A stretch of DNA of 64,000 bases from Candidatus Nanopelagicus hibericus (GCF_002288005.1 NZ_CP016771.1:620001-684000); one strand, 5' to 3'. Numbered from the stretch's first letter, positions 10,362-24,537 are shown. The notes: generated from the sequence alone by a model not told the origin. Made by a program: numbers and translations.

Positions 10362-12080
10362 TCATGAATTTCGAACTATCGCTAATAACTCAGTTGCATG
10401 GGTCTGCGCAGTTTTAGAATCCTCCTGACCGCTGAGCATTCTGGCAATCTCAACTTTTCTTTGATTCTCATCTATTTCAATCACATCACTTTGTGTCACT
10501 AAACCATTTTCACTCTTCTTTACAACTAAATGATTATCTGCCCAAACTGCCACTTGTGGTAAATGAGTTATCACAATTACCTGCGCATTTTTAGCCAGTT
10601 TTGCTAATCGTCGGCCCACCTCAACTGCAGCTTTGCCACCAACCCCAGCATCTACTTCATCAAAAATATATGTTCCAATTGGCTCTGCCTCGGCAATAAC
10701 TACCTCCAAAGCGAGCATTACTCTAGATAATTCCCCGCCACTTGCCACTTTGTTTAGAGGCAGAGCGGCAGCACCAGTATGGGCGGCAAATAAAATACTG
10801 ATTTCATCCAAACCAAATGCGGAGTAGTTGCTCGGATTACTACCATCTGCGGTGCTCACCTGGATTAAAAATTTTGCATTAGGCATGGACAATGCCTTTA
10901 TCTCGGTTGTCACTGCACTGGCTAGTTTCTCAGCTGATGCCTTTCGCTGCTTACTAAGTGTAAAACCAGCATCAGCAAGTTTTGTAAACAACTCTTGCGC
11001 CTCTTTTTGCAACACTATCACCCGATCACTGCCACCTGATAGATCCGCAATCTTTTCCTTCACCAATTGGCCATCAATAATCAATTGTTCAAAAGCAACC
11101 AGACGATCACTACCCTTCCCGTGTTTCTTAAGCAGTGAGTTAAGAGAGGCTTTACGGTCCTGTAGTTTTTCGAACCGATTAGGATCAGCGGCAAGATTTG
11201 AAAGGTATGAATTTAGATCGGAGCTAATATCTTGTAGATTAAGTAGATTCTCACTAAACCGCTCACCAATTTGATCAAGTGAGTTATCTTTTCCTCGCAC
11301 CTGATCTAAACCTTTTCGCACCTGTTGCAGCAGATTAAATGCTGATAACTCCTCATTTTCAAGTAAATTTAGCGAAGTTGTCACCGCTTGGTTTAACTGC
11401 TCCACTGATCCAAGCCTTGCGATCTCATTATCTATCACCGACAACTCACCACTTTTTGGCGCGACTTTTGAGAACTCCGCAGCAAATTCAGTTAACTGCG
11501 CCAGTTGTGAATCCCGCTCCTTCAATTGCTGCTCTAACTCTTTGATGCGATTAATCAGCTCGTGGTATTGATGAAACACGCTTTGATATGCGATCAAATC
11601 TGCTGCTGCATACCTATCCAATAACTCTCTTGCGACCGCTGGTTTAGTTAATTTTGATGAGGAGGATTGAGCATGGATTTCAACTAAGGATGATGCAAAG
11701 GCGGATACTGATGCCGCCGATGAAACCGCTCCACCTACTAACACTCTAGATTTACCTTGCGCACTTAAGGTGCGGGTAATGATGACACTCTCATCATCAA
11801 TTTCACCACCAGATTCCACGATCTGCGCTGCAAGTGATCTTGGTACTGCAAATTTTCCGGTGACACTTGCACGCTCTGCGCCTTGTCTTACTAAATCAGA
11901 GTCACTTTTGCTTCCTAAAACCAAGCTTAGTGCGGTTAAAACCATCGTCTTGCCCGCACCAGTTTCACCAGTCAATACGGTTAGACCCGATTTGAACTCG
12001 ATATTTGAACTTTCGATGACACCAAGTCCACGAATTGAAATCTCTTCTAATGCACTTTTTTGCTTTTGCTTATTACCCAC
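10362..12080 (-). CDS. recN: DNA repair ATPase RecN
   Basis: SMC-like ATPase acting at double-strand breaks. About 572 residues: an N-terminal half nucleotide-binding domain with GETGAGKT, long coiled-coil stretches, and a C-terminal half with LSRVMLALEVV, the FDEVDAGVGGKAA Walker B region and ITHLPQVA. The open frame begins with TTG at 12113, but the GTG at 12080, overlapping the nadK stop by 8 bases with AGGG just upstream, places the start close before the conserved LEEISIRGLG segment. Confidence 0.93.
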   Translation of the reverse strand: MGNKQKQKSALEEISIRGLGVIESSNIEFKSGLTVLTGETGAGKTMVLTALSLVLGSKSDSDLVRQGAERASVTGKFAVPRSLAAQIVESGGEIDDESVIITRTLSAQGKSRVLVGGAVSSAASVSAFASSLVEIHAQSSSSKLTKPAVARELLDRYAAADLIAYQSVFHQYHELINRIKELEQQLKERDSQLAQLTEFAAEFSKVAPKSGELSVIDNEIARLGSVEQLNQAVTTSLNLLENEELSAFNLLQQVRKGLDQVRGKDNSLDQIGERFSENLLNLQDISSDLNSYLSNLAADPNRFEKLQDRKASLNSLLKKHGKGSDRLVAFEQLIIDGQLVKEKIADLSGGSDRVIVLQKEAQELFTKLADAGFTLSKQRKASAEKLASAVTTEIKALSMPNAKFLIQVSTADGSNPSNYSAFGLDEISILFAAHTGAAALPLNKVASGGELSRVMLALEVVIAEAEPIGTYIFDEVDAGVGGKAAVEVGRRLAKLAKNAQVIVITHLPQVAVWADNHLVVKKSENGLVTQSDVIEIDENQRKVEIARMLSGQEDSKTAQTHATELLAIVRNS

Positions 12081-12921
12081 GCCAACCCTCGACTGGCAAT
12101 TTAAATTTGGCAACTAAACGATCTGTAAAGGTGGCTGATTTAATATGCGCTAGCAGAACATCTTCCTTATCGCTGGTAAGAATTATTCGATCATTTTTTT
12201 CCAATTTCATTCGCCGAATTCCATCAGCATTTAAATCAGCTGAATCACTCTCCAAGTCCATTGCAATCTCAGAATTTGGGGAAACCACCATCGGCCTAGA
12301 AAATAGCGCATGAGCTGCAAGTGGTAGCAGTACCAATGCATCTACTTCGGGCCAAACCACCGGACCCCCTGCAGAGTAGGCGTACGCAGTTGATCCGGTA
12401 GGGGTTGCACAGATAACTGAATCACACCACCATCTAGATAATGGTCGGTGATCAATCTGCACAAATAGATCAATCATTTGGTGATCATTACGCTCTACCA
12501 AAACCTCATTTAGCGCCCAACCAGAAGCGATCATCTTGCCACCGCGGTGTAATTGATAGCTAAGACTCATCCGCTCTTCAATCGAAAAGGAGCCGCTGGC
12601 AATAGTGGCAGCGATATCTGTTAATGAAGGTCGTTCAATCTCCGCTAAAAAGCCCACATGACCAAGATTGATTCCCAGAATGGGCACATTTTTTCCACGG
12701 AATATTTCCGCTGCCCGCAACATAGTTCCATCACCACCTAGAACTACAGCCAGATCAATCTTGGTGTCGGTTTTAAACTCCACTGCGCCGGCACTTTTAA
12801 TAGTTGTATAAACAGCAATCTTTTTTTCACTTAGCAACTTGGTTAACTCAACTGCGGTGGAGAGCGCTTCACTGCGGGTGGGGTGGGTGACCAGTAAAAC
12901 CGAACTGATTGTGTTGCTCAT
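12073..12921 (-). CDS. nadK: NAD kinase
   Basis: Phosphorylates NAD to NADP. 282 residues, with GGDGTMLRAAE at 62-72 (nucleotide site), NEVLVER and the TPTGSTAYAYSAGGPVV catalytic loop. It overlaps the tlyA stop by 4 bases; tlyA-nadK-recN is the standard actinobacterial order. Confidence 0.96.
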   Translation of the reverse strand: MSNTISSVLLVTHPTRSEALSTAVELTKLLSEKKIAVYTTIKSAGAVEFKTDTKIDLAVVLGGDGTMLRAAEIFRGKNVPILGINLGHVGFLAEIERPSLTDIAATIASGSFSIEERMSLSYQLHRGGKMIASGWALNEVLVERNDHQMIDLFVQIDHRPLSRWWCDSVICATPTGSTAYAYSAGGPVVWPEVDALVLLPLAAHALFSRPMVVSPNSEIAMDLESDSADLNADGIRRMKLEKNDRIILTSDKEDVLLAHIKSATFTDRLVAKFKLPVEGWRG

Positions 12922-13706
12922 GCCGGACCCCTTTCAATTGCCAGAACTAAATCTACTTCCAATAAGGATGGCGCACCTTTATGCAACCACAAGAAGTACT
13001 CCACATTTCCTGATGGTCCAGGTAGTGGACTTGCCACCACACCCAATGTGCCCAGCCCTAAAGAGTAGGCAGTATCGGCAACTGCTGCCACCGCCTCTTT
13101 GCGCAGCTGTGCATCTCTGACCACTCCGCCTGCCCCTAATTTTTCTTTTCCCACCTCAAATTGTGGTTTGACCATTACTAAGAAATCCGCCTCTGGCTTA
13201 GAAACAGCAATCAGTGCTGGTAATACCAATTTCAAAGAGATAAAAGAGAGATCTGCCACCACTAAATCAATTTCTTCTCCTACCTGGGCGGCAGTTAAAG
13301 TTCTCACATTCACCCGATCCAAAATTTTTACTCTAGGGTCTTTCTGCAACTGCCAAGCAAGTTGGCCGTAGCCAACATCTGCCGCCACCACTTTTTTCAC
13401 ACCACGTTTTAACAAAACATCAGTAAAGCCACCAGTAGATGCACCAGCATCTAACGCAGTTTTCCCAGTTAGGTCTATCTTAGAAAAAGCATTCAACGCA
13501 CCAGATAACTTATGTCCGCCGCGAGAGACAAACTCATCCGCTTCACCTTTTAAGGTGATAGAGATTTGCGAATCTACTTGAGTGGCAGCTTTGCTGGCCG
13601 GCAAGCCAGATACTAAAACATTTCCAGATTCAATTAATTCAGTCGCATTTTCCCGGGATCTCGCCAACCCACGTCTTACCAACTCAGCATCTAAGCGAGT
13701 TTTCAT
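12918..13706 (-). CDS. tlyA: rRNA 2'-O-methyltransferase TlyA
   Basis: SAM-dependent ribose methyltransferase; mycobacterial TlyA modifies 16S and 23S rRNA and affects capreomycin sensitivity. 262 residues: S4 domain (1-60), an RGGHKLSGA linker, then an FtsJ-like Rossmann domain with DAGASTGGFTD near 86-96, VVADLSF and VMVKPQFE. Here it lies 250 bases downstream of the 5S rRNA gene, behind a terminator and its own promoter. Confidence 0.93.
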   Translation of the reverse strand: MKTRLDAELVRRGLARSRENATELIESGNVLVSGLPASKAATQVDSQISITLKGEADEFVSRGGHKLSGALNAFSKIDLTGKTALDAGASTGGFTDVLLKRGVKKVVAADVGYGQLAWQLQKDPRVKILDRVNVRTLTAAQVGEEIDLVVADLSFISLKLVLPALIAVSKPEADFLVMVKPQFEVGKEKLGAGGVVRDAQLRKEAVAAVADTAYSLGLGTLGVVASPLPGPSGNVEYFLWLHKGAPSLLEVDLVLAIERGPA

Positions 13707-13709
13707 CAG

Positions 13710-13850
13710 CTATACACCATCAAGATTTGTTAGCGCCTGCTGCAACTGTTTATGAAGCAACTCAAACTCAGCGCTGTGCAAGGAGAGATCTAACTGATTC
13801 AACTTTCCTATCTTCTCCCGCAATTGTTCAAGATCTACGCCATTGTCCAT
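13710..13850 (-). CDS. Conserved-position 46-residue small protein
   Basis: A short complete frame begins MDNGVDLEQLREK and ends NLDGV. It is acidic to neutral, leucine and glutamine rich, and predicted to form two helices with a heptad-like pattern. No function is known to me. It stops 3 bases before the tlyA ATG, where many actinobacteria have a similar tiny gene between tyrS and tlyA. TACCTT lies exactly 6 bases before its ATG, making it the first gene of the tlyA-nadK-recN unit. Confidence 0.7.
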   Translation of the reverse strand: MDNGVDLEQLREKIGKLNQLDLSLHSAEFELLHKQLQQALTNLDGV

Positions 13851-13856
13851 GGCTAT

Positions 13857-13862
13857 AAGGTA
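13857..13862 (-). promoter_or_regulatory. -10 element of the small gene-tlyA operon (leaderless type)
   Basis: TACCTT on the minus strand, 6 bases before the ATG at 13850. Directly upstream (13862-13885) is an inverted repeat with arms AGCGAAA and TTTCGCT, placed where a -35 box or operator would be. Confidence 0.5.
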
Positions 13863-13906
13863 GCGAAAAATCATTTGATTTCGCTGATCATATGCATCTA
13901 AACTGT

Positions 13907-13947
13907 AAAAAAATGAGCCCTAACTGAATTAACAGCTAAGGCTCATT
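13907..13947 (-). terminator. Intrinsic terminator of the rRNA operon
   Basis: Arms AATGAGCC (13940-13947, read on the minus strand) and GGCTCATT (13912-13919), with partial pairing inside the loop, followed by seven U in the transcript (13907-13913). It lies about 10 bases after the mature 5S end. Confidence 0.85.
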
Positions 13948-13957
13948 ATTAAATTGA

Positions 13958-14074
13958 GTCCGGCGGCGATCTACTCTCCCACAAGGTCCCCCTTGCAGTA
14001 CCATCGACGCTATAGGGCTTAACTTCCGGGTTCGAAATGGGACCGGGTGTTTCACCTATGCTAAGGCCGCCGAA
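13958..14074 (-). rRNA. rrf: 5S ribosomal RNA
   Basis: About 117 bases. The terminal helix pairs TCGGCGGCC at the 5' side with GGCGCC-like sequence at the 3' side (ends TCGGCGGCC and CGCCGGA), and the internal GTTCGAAATGGGACCG-type complement and CCTTGTGGGAGAG segment are characteristic. It is third in the operon, about 120 bases after 23S. Confidence 0.93.
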
Positions 14075-14147
14075 ACATTATTGAGTTATCAAGTCAAGAT
14101 AAAAATCTATTTAGAAATTAATCTAAATTATTTTTATCCCCGACCGT

Positions 14148-14174
14148 AGCTCGGGAACCACACAGTGAACGCGA
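14148..14174 (-). other. 3' arm of the 23S rRNA processing stem
   Basis: Plus-strand CACAGTGAACGCGA (14161-14174) is the exact reverse complement of 17315-17328 on the other side of 23S. In the transcript the two arms form a 14-bp duplex, extendable with wobble pairs toward 14148 and 17340. This is the usual RNase III precursor stem bracketing 23S rRNA. Confidence 0.75.
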
Positions 14175-14199
14175 TTCAAATTTATTTTTATTGTTGTAG

Positions 14200-19074
<4,875 letters not shown>

Positions 19075-19506
19075 AATTTGATCTGACAAAAAGACAAACA
19101 TGACTATCTAATTAATAAATATATTAATCAGAGTTCGCTTATGTTTATAGTCTTTATCAATTGTTTTTTGTTTTGTACTTAAAGCAAATTTATTTATTAA
19201 TTAAAATAAATAAACTAGTTAATTAAGTTTCAAAGGTATTTATAAAACAAAACTGATGCTATTAAAATTAATAAATTAAAATTAACAACGTCAATTAATG
19301 CCTTCGATTTCTAATTGAAATCTTTGGCATTGACTTTCTTGCACGTTGTTGAGTTCTCAAGGTACGACTGCTCACTGGTGGTGAAATTTCTTTCACTTCG
19401 CAGGGCAACCCATTTTTTTAGCCTGCAGGCATGCCTACAAACCTTCAAAATCGGGGTTTTCCATACACGGCCTTTTGATAAGAGTCCGTCTCGTATGGGG
19501 AGGAGA
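19075..19506 (-). other. 16S rRNA leader with conserved box and processing arms
   Basis: Some 430 bases between promoter and mature 16S, with no gene. It contains the actinobacterial leader block CTTGAGAACTCAACAACG (transcript, 19346-19363) whose 15-base core at 19337-19351 pairs with 17451-17465 after 16S, and an 11-base arm at 19327-19337 pairing with 17521-17531. Hairpins include GTGAAAgaaaTTTCAC at 19381-19396 and a larger CCATAC...GTATGG stem at 19461-19499. The part nearest 16S is very AT-rich. Confidence 0.75.
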
Positions 19507-19536
19507 AATATAGCCTCAGCCAGATGAGGGGGTCAA
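19507..19536 (-). promoter_or_regulatory. rRNA operon promoter
   Basis: -35 TTGACC (19531-19536, minus strand), an 18-base spacer and -10 TATATT (19507-19512). It lies 28 bases after the tyrS stop codon, giving a start near 19500 and a long leader before 16S. It is the strongest two-box promoter in the window. Confidence 0.75.
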
Positions 19537-19564
19537 ATCACGAAATGCCCAAAAATGAGCGTTT

Positions 19565-20839
19565 TTAGCCTACTATTTCAACCGCTGCTAGATCCCGTTT
19601 GCCCTTACGCAGGAGCAGGTACTTGCCCTGCAAAAGGTCTGATTTTGTGGGGGTGAAATCCTCACTTTCCACCCGTTTATTGTTCAAATACGCCCCACCC
19701 TCCTTCAAAATCCGCCTAGCAGCAGACTTGGAATCCACCACCCCCGTGGCTACCAGCAATTCAATCCATGAGGGAAAAGGGTCCCCCTTCTTTACCGTGG
19801 TTCTTGGCAACTGCCCTAAGGCTGCATCCAAGGTAGGCAGATCCAATTCTGAGATCTCACCCTGTCCAAACAAAGCTTTGGCAGCCTCCTCAACTTTTTG
19901 AGTCATCCCAGCGCCATGTATCAAACTGGTCATCTCCCTGGCTAACTCTCGGTGGGCTTGTCTGGCCCCTGGATCGATTTTGACACTCTCAATTAACTGC
20001 TCAATTTCAACTCTGCTCTTCATGGAAAATACCTTAAGTAGCTTTGGCAAATCAGCATCCTCGCTGTTGAGCCAGAATTGGAAGAACTCATAGGCGGAGG
20101 TCATCTGATCATCAAGCCAAATTGCACCAGATGCAGTTTTACCAAATTTTGATCCATCAGATTTTGTTAGTAACGGCACAGTTAAAGCATGGGCTGCGCC
20201 GCCTTCAACCTTTCGGATCAGATCCAGGCCGGCCACGATATTTCCCCATTGATCAGAGCCACCAATTTGCAGTTTGCAATTATGCCGGCGATAAAGTTCC
20301 AAATAATCAAAGGATTGCAAAACTTGGTAGGAGAACTCGGTGTAAGAGATACCAACTGAGGCTAGGCGATTTGCGACTGAATCCTTGGCCAACATTTGAT
20401 TTACTGAAAAATGTTTCCCGATATCACGTAAAAACTCCAATGCCGAAACTGGCTTAGTCCAATCAAGGTTATTGACTAGTTTGGCAGCCGCCTTCTTGTC
20501 CTTGAAATCTAAAACTTTTTCCACCTGTTTTTTGATCTTAGCGACCCACTCAGAAACAGTTTTTTCTTCATTCAATATTCGCTCATCATTTTTACCACTA
20601 GGGTCGCCTACCAATCCAGTGGCACCGCCTACCAAGGCAATTGGATTATGGCCCGCTAATTGAAATCTTCGCAAAACCAAAAAAACTACCAAATTTCCAA
20701 GATGCATACTAGGCGCCGTGGGATCAATCCCAAGATAAAGGGTGGTTGGTTTACTCAACAGCTGATCAAGCTCCTTGCGATCAGTTGATTGCGCAATTAA
20801 CCCGCGCCATTCAAGGTCTGCTAAAAGCGAGTTCTCCAT
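19565..20839 (-). CDS. tyrS: Tyrosyl-tRNA synthetase
   Basis: Charges tRNA-Tyr. 424 residues: class I Rossmann catalytic domain with the HIGH-type HLGN at 46-49 and the KMSKS-type KFGKT, tyrosine-binding QVLQSFDYLEL and GGSDQWGNI, and a C-terminal S4-like domain. It starts 2 bases after argH, so it is the last gene of the arg unit; the rRNA operon promoter follows directly. Confidence 0.96.
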   Translation of the reverse strand: MENSLLADLEWRGLIAQSTDRKELDQLLSKPTTLYLGIDPTAPSMHLGNLVVFLVLRRFQLAGHNPIALVGGATGLVGDPSGKNDERILNEEKTVSEWVAKIKKQVEKVLDFKDKKAAAKLVNNLDWTKPVSALEFLRDIGKHFSVNQMLAKDSVANRLASVGISYTEFSYQVLQSFDYLELYRRHNCKLQIGGSDQWGNIVAGLDLIRKVEGGAAHALTVPLLTKSDGSKFGKTASGAIWLDDQMTSAYEFFQFWLNSEDADLPKLLKVFSMKSRVEIEQLIESVKIDPGARQAHRELAREMTSLIHGAGMTQKVEEAAKALFGQGEISELDLPTLDAALGQLPRTTVKKGDPFPSWIELLVATGVVDSKSAARRILKEGGAYLNNKRVESEDFTPTKSDLLQGKYLLLRKGKRDLAAVEIVG

Positions 20840-20841
20840 GG

Positions 20842-22263
20842 TCAGATCATGCCCGATAAAGGCTTGCGACGCCTTGAAATTTCACTTTCGATTCGGGTGA
20901 TCTCAGATTTTAACTGAATAAGTGCTGTGCTTACTGAGTTTTTCGAGGTGGCCATCGATGACCTTCGGCTATCTACTGCACCTTTCACATCTAAGAGCTC
21001 TTTCACCTCATCGGTGAGGGATGGATGAATTGTAAGTAATTGCACTGTTGTTAACTGCTGCAAGGTGATGCCATTTTTCTCACAGAATTTTACACACTCT
21101 CCCGCAATCTCATGGGCAGTGGCAAATGGGATCTGCTTTTTCGCCAAAAAGTCTGCAATCTCAGTAGCTAATGAAAAACCATCAGCAGCAGTTTTAGATA
21201 TTTTCGCTGGCAAAAAATTCGCAGTTGCGACCATGCCAGATACCGCAGGTAAAAGAAGTAACAATTGATCCACTGAATCAAATACTGGCTCCTTGTCCTC
21301 TTGCAGATCTCGGTTGTAAGCGAAGGGCATGGCTTTCAAAACCACAAGTAGGCTAGTGAGGTTTCCAATGAATCTGCCAGATTTACCTCTAGCTAACTCT
21401 GCTACATCCGCATTTTTCTTTTGCGGCATTATCGAAGAGCCAGTTGTATATGCATCATCAATTTCCAGCCAACCAAACTCAGTAGAGCTCCATAGAATGA
21501 ACTCCTCGCCAACTTTAGAAAGATGAACACCGATCATCGCCATTATAAATAACGCCTCTGCTGCAAAATCACGATCACTGACGGCATCAATACTGTTCGG
21601 CATAACTCCTGCAAAACCTAACTCACTTGCAATCTTCTCTGGTTTTGGTACCAATGAGGAACCAGCAAGTGCTCCTGCGCCAAAAGGTGAGAAATTATTT
21701 CTATCCAACCAATCAAATATTCGATCCACATCTCGCAACAGGCCATGAGAGTGCTTGCTCAACTCTTGTGCGAAGGTTATTGGCTGGGCATGTTGGGTAT
21801 GAGTGAAACCAGAAGCGATCAAATCCAAATGCCTTTCTGCTTGAGCGTTAAAGGCTTGAACCAGCGAAGTAATCTGCGCTGCAATCTCAAGTAGGTGATC
21901 AACTAAATAGAGTTTGAAATCAGTTATTACCAAATCGTTTCTAGATCGGCCAGCCCTAATTGCGCCTCCAACTGGGCCGCATTTTTCAATTAAGCCCCGT
22001 TCAATTGCGCTGTGCACATCCTCATCGGCTTTGGTATAGGTGAACTTGCCAGAACCTATCTCAGTTGCCAATTGGAGCAGGGCCTTTTCAATCTTTCCAC
22101 CCTCCTCTTTACTCACTACCGATTGGGCAACCAAACTTTTTAGATGAACTAGATTCACCTCAATCTCATATGGCGCAAGACGCCAGTCAAAATGGACACT
22201 TCTGGACAAAGCTGCCACTGATTCTGCTGGTCCGCTACTAAATCTTCCACCCCAAAGTGTCAT
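20842..22263 (-). CDS. argH: Argininosuccinate lyase
   Basis: Cleaves argininosuccinate to arginine and fumarate. 473 residues of the fumarase/aspartase superfamily: AGRSRNDLV near 104-112, THTQHAQPIT near 154-163 and the signature GSSIMPQKKN at 275-284. It overlaps argR by 4 bases. In the standard actinobacterial order argG would stand between argR and argH; it is absent here. Confidence 0.95.
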   Translation of the reverse strand: MTLWGGRFSSGPAESVAALSRSVHFDWRLAPYEIEVNLVHLKSLVAQSVVSKEEGGKIEKALLQLATEIGSGKFTYTKADEDVHSAIERGLIEKCGPVGGAIRAGRSRNDLVITDFKLYLVDHLLEIAAQITSLVQAFNAQAERHLDLIASGFTHTQHAQPITFAQELSKHSHGLLRDVDRIFDWLDRNNFSPFGAGALAGSSLVPKPEKIASELGFAGVMPNSIDAVSDRDFAAEALFIMAMIGVHLSKVGEEFILWSSTEFGWLEIDDAYTTGSSIMPQKKNADVAELARGKSGRFIGNLTSLLVVLKAMPFAYNRDLQEDKEPVFDSVDQLLLLLPAVSGMVATANFLPAKISKTAADGFSLATEIADFLAKKQIPFATAHEIAGECVKFCEKNGITLQQLTTVQLLTIHPSLTDEVKELLDVKGAVDSRRSSMATSKNSVSTALIQLKSEITRIESEISRRRKPLSGMI

Positions 22264-22739
22264 TTATTTGCTCCTAATAACTTGTTGATTTCACGGACCA
22301 GGGATGCTCCCCCTGTTGCTGATTTAGCAACCACTAAAACCGTGTCATCACCTGCAATCGTCCCAATGGCTGAATGCAGTTTTCCAGATTTCATGGCGCG
22401 ATCAAGATTGCCAGCAATAAGCTGGGCAGCACCTGGTGGAGTTTTTACTACTGCAAGATTGCCACTTGAATCCAATGATGAAATTAACTCCGACATCCCC
22501 TTACTTTTGACACTTTGCGGGGATGATACAAATTGATATCGAAAAATGCCGTTGTTGTCTTTACCACGTACTGCGCCCAACTCTTCTAAATCACGACTAG
22601 CAGTTGCTTGTGTCATCGTATAACCATGCTTAGAAATCTCTCTTACTAGATCACTTTGTGAATGTATCAACTCATCATCAACTAGTTTGATGATTAACGC
22701 TCTTCGAGCTGTAGCAGATTGCATATTTACTTTTGCCAT
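22260..22739 (-). CDS. argR: Arginine repressor ArgR
   Basis: Arginine-responsive hexameric repressor. 159 residues: N-terminal winged helix with the SQSDLVREI and TQATASRDLEELG motifs, and a C-terminal arginine-binding and oligomerisation domain with the TPPGAAQLIAGNLD and IGTIAGDDTVLV segments. It overlaps argB by 1 base and argH by 4. A matching operator lies upstream of argC, so the operon is probably autoregulated. Confidence 0.95.
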   Translation of the reverse strand: MAKVNMQSATARRALIIKLVDDELIHSQSDLVREISKHGYTMTQATASRDLEELGAVRGKDNNGIFRYQFVSSPQSVKSKGMSELISSLDSSGNLAVVKTPPGAAQLIAGNLDRAMKSGKLHSAIGTIAGDDTVLVVAKSATGGASLVREINKLLGANK

Positions 22740-23527
22740 TACGCACTCACCAAGGTTCCGCCCTGATCATCCAAAGCATCCAACACTGCAGCAAGATCAG
22801 TACCATTCGTTATCCTGACCGCAAAAGCTCCCGAATCAATTGCATTAATTGCCGCTGCAACCTTTGGAATCATTCCTTCGGAAAAAGATGGCGCTATTTG
22901 TTTTAATTCATCAATAGTTATCTCATCAATATGTGAGGTTTCATCTGGCCAGTTACGATAAATACCATCAACATCAGTTAGAAAAATTACGCAGTCAGCT
23001 CTTAAAGCACCACCAATAGCGCCGGCAACTAAATCTGCGTTAATGTTGAATCCCACGCCATCAGCATCAGTTGCCACTGGAGAAATCACCGGCAAGTACC
23101 CCTCAGTGATCAAACTCTCTAAGATCATTGGATTAACCTCAGCTACCTGCCCAACAAAACCAATATCAACCTGCTTACCATCAACAACTGGCTTGAATTT
23201 TTCCGCTCTAATTAGCCCGCCATCGGCGGCTGATAAACCCACTGCATTAACCTCACTACCAATCAAGTAATTAACTATTGATCGTAATACAGTGCCGCTT
23301 AATACTGACTGAACTACCTCAAAAACCTGTGAATCTGTAACACGATAACCAGCAATTTTTTCACTAACCAGATTTTTTTCTTCAAGCGCTTTATCTATCT
23401 GTGGTCCGCCACCGTGAACTAAAACGATTTGTTCACCATCTAGAAAGGCATCAGCAATTGCTTCTAAAACAGGATCGTTGGAATCCACATTTGGCAACGC
23501 ATTCCCACCATATTTGATTACGATCAT
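22739..23527 (-). CDS. argB: Acetylglutamate kinase
   Basis: Phosphorylates N-acetylglutamate. 262 residues, an amino-acid-kinase fold with the N-terminal KYGGNAL, VHGGGPQID and GLSAADGGLI motifs, NINADLVAG and a C-terminal VRITNGTD segment. It is short compared with many homologues, which carry a longer N-terminal helix linked to arginine feedback. It overlaps argC by 4 bases, so no room is left for argJ. Confidence 0.94.
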   Translation of the reverse strand: MIVIKYGGNALPNVDSNDPVLEAIADAFLDGEQIVLVHGGGPQIDKALEEKNLVSEKIAGYRVTDSQVFEVVQSVLSGTVLRSIVNYLIGSEVNAVGLSAADGGLIRAEKFKPVVDGKQVDIGFVGQVAEVNPMILESLITEGYLPVISPVATDADGVGFNINADLVAGAIGGALRADCVIFLTDVDGIYRNWPDETSHIDEITIDELKQIAPSFSEGMIPKVAAAINAIDSGAFAVRITNGTDLAAVLDALDDQGGTLVSA

Positions 23528-24537
23528 CTAACACCTACTGCGTGTAGTCCTAGATCCTCTGGGAAATCACACATCAAATTCGCGTTTTGAATTGCTTGAC
23601 CAGCAGCACCTTTACCAAGATTATCAATGGCGGTTGAAATCACTATTCGATTAACATGGGTATCAACAGCAATTTGTATTTGCACGTTATTACTGCCTAA
23701 GACTGCACTAGTCATTGGCATCTGATTCGCTGGCAATAGTGAAACGAATTTACTCTTCAAATAAAAATGAGAGTATTTACTACGTAAACTATCCAGATTG
23801 CTCTCGGTTGTTATCTTTGCGGTAACTGTTGCCAGTATGCCTCTTGGCATAGGCGCAAGAATCGGTGTAAATGAGATTTTTACCGCTGACTTTGCGAACT
23901 CACTGAGAATCTGTTCGATCTCAGGTGTGTGTTGGTGCACTCCACCAAACTTATAGGAGGTGAGATTATTCATAACTTCACTACCTAACAGGTTTACCTT
24001 TGCACTGCGTCCTGCGCCGGTCGTGCCTGAAGCAGCTACCACCACAATGTCGGAGGTATCTATATCAGCTAATACTGGAGCAATAGAAAGTGCAATAGCG
24101 GTTGCATAACAACCCGGGTTTGCTACCTTGGTTGCAATGGCAATTTCTTTGTGATTAACCAGTTCTGGTAAACCATAGAGCCAACTTCCAGCATGAACTC
24201 CCCCATAATATTTCTCCCAATCTTTCACATTTGAAAGTCTAAAATCTGCGCCCAAGTCAACAATCTTTACCCGCGCATCTATTTGCGAGATTAATTTTGC
24301 AGATTCTCCATGCGGAAGTGCTATAAAAACTAGATCACAAGAATTTATTTCAGTTGTATTAGTTTGTGAGAATTTCTGGCCAGAAAAAGCGGTAAGTTGT
24401 GGATGAAGCAACGTAATTAATTCACCTGCATTATTACCTGCTGCTATGTAGTTAAGATTGAATTTTGGATGTCCAGAGAGCAATCTTAAAAGCTCACCAC
24501 CGGTGTAGCCACTGGCGCCAATTACTCCCACTTTCAT
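23524..24537 (-). CDS. argC: N-acetyl-gamma-glutamyl-phosphate reductase
   Basis: NADPH-dependent reduction of N-acetylglutamyl phosphate. 337 residues from the ATG at 24537, where the Rossmann motif VGVIGASGYTGGELLRLL begins immediately. A longer frame opens at a TTG at 24573 but that codon lies inside the ArgR operator. The catalytic Cys sits in ANPGCYATA, with GTTGAGR and HQHTPEI further on. First gene of the argC-argB-argR-argH-tyrS run. Confidence 0.94.
   Translation of the reverse strand: MKVGVIGASGYTGGELLRLLSGHPKFNLNYIAAGNNAGELITLLHPQLTAFSGQKFSQTNTTEINSCDLVFIALPHGESAKLISQIDARVKIVDLGADFRLSNVKDWEKYYGGVHAGSWLYGLPELVNHKEIAIATKVANPGCYATAIALSIAPVLADIDTSDIVVVAASGTTGAGRSAKVNLLGSEVMNNLTSYKFGGVHQHTPEIEQILSEFAKSAVKISFTPILAPMPRGILATVTAKITTESNLDSLRSKYSHFYLKSKFVSLLPANQMPMTSAVLGSNNVQIQIAVDTHVNRIVISTAIDNLGKGAAGQAIQNANLMCDFPEDLGLHAVGVR

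Noticed and set aside
13099-13371. Possible plus-strand gene opposite tlyA
   Set aside because: Shadow frame over conserved S-adenosylmethionine-binding motifs of tlyA, with no independent support.
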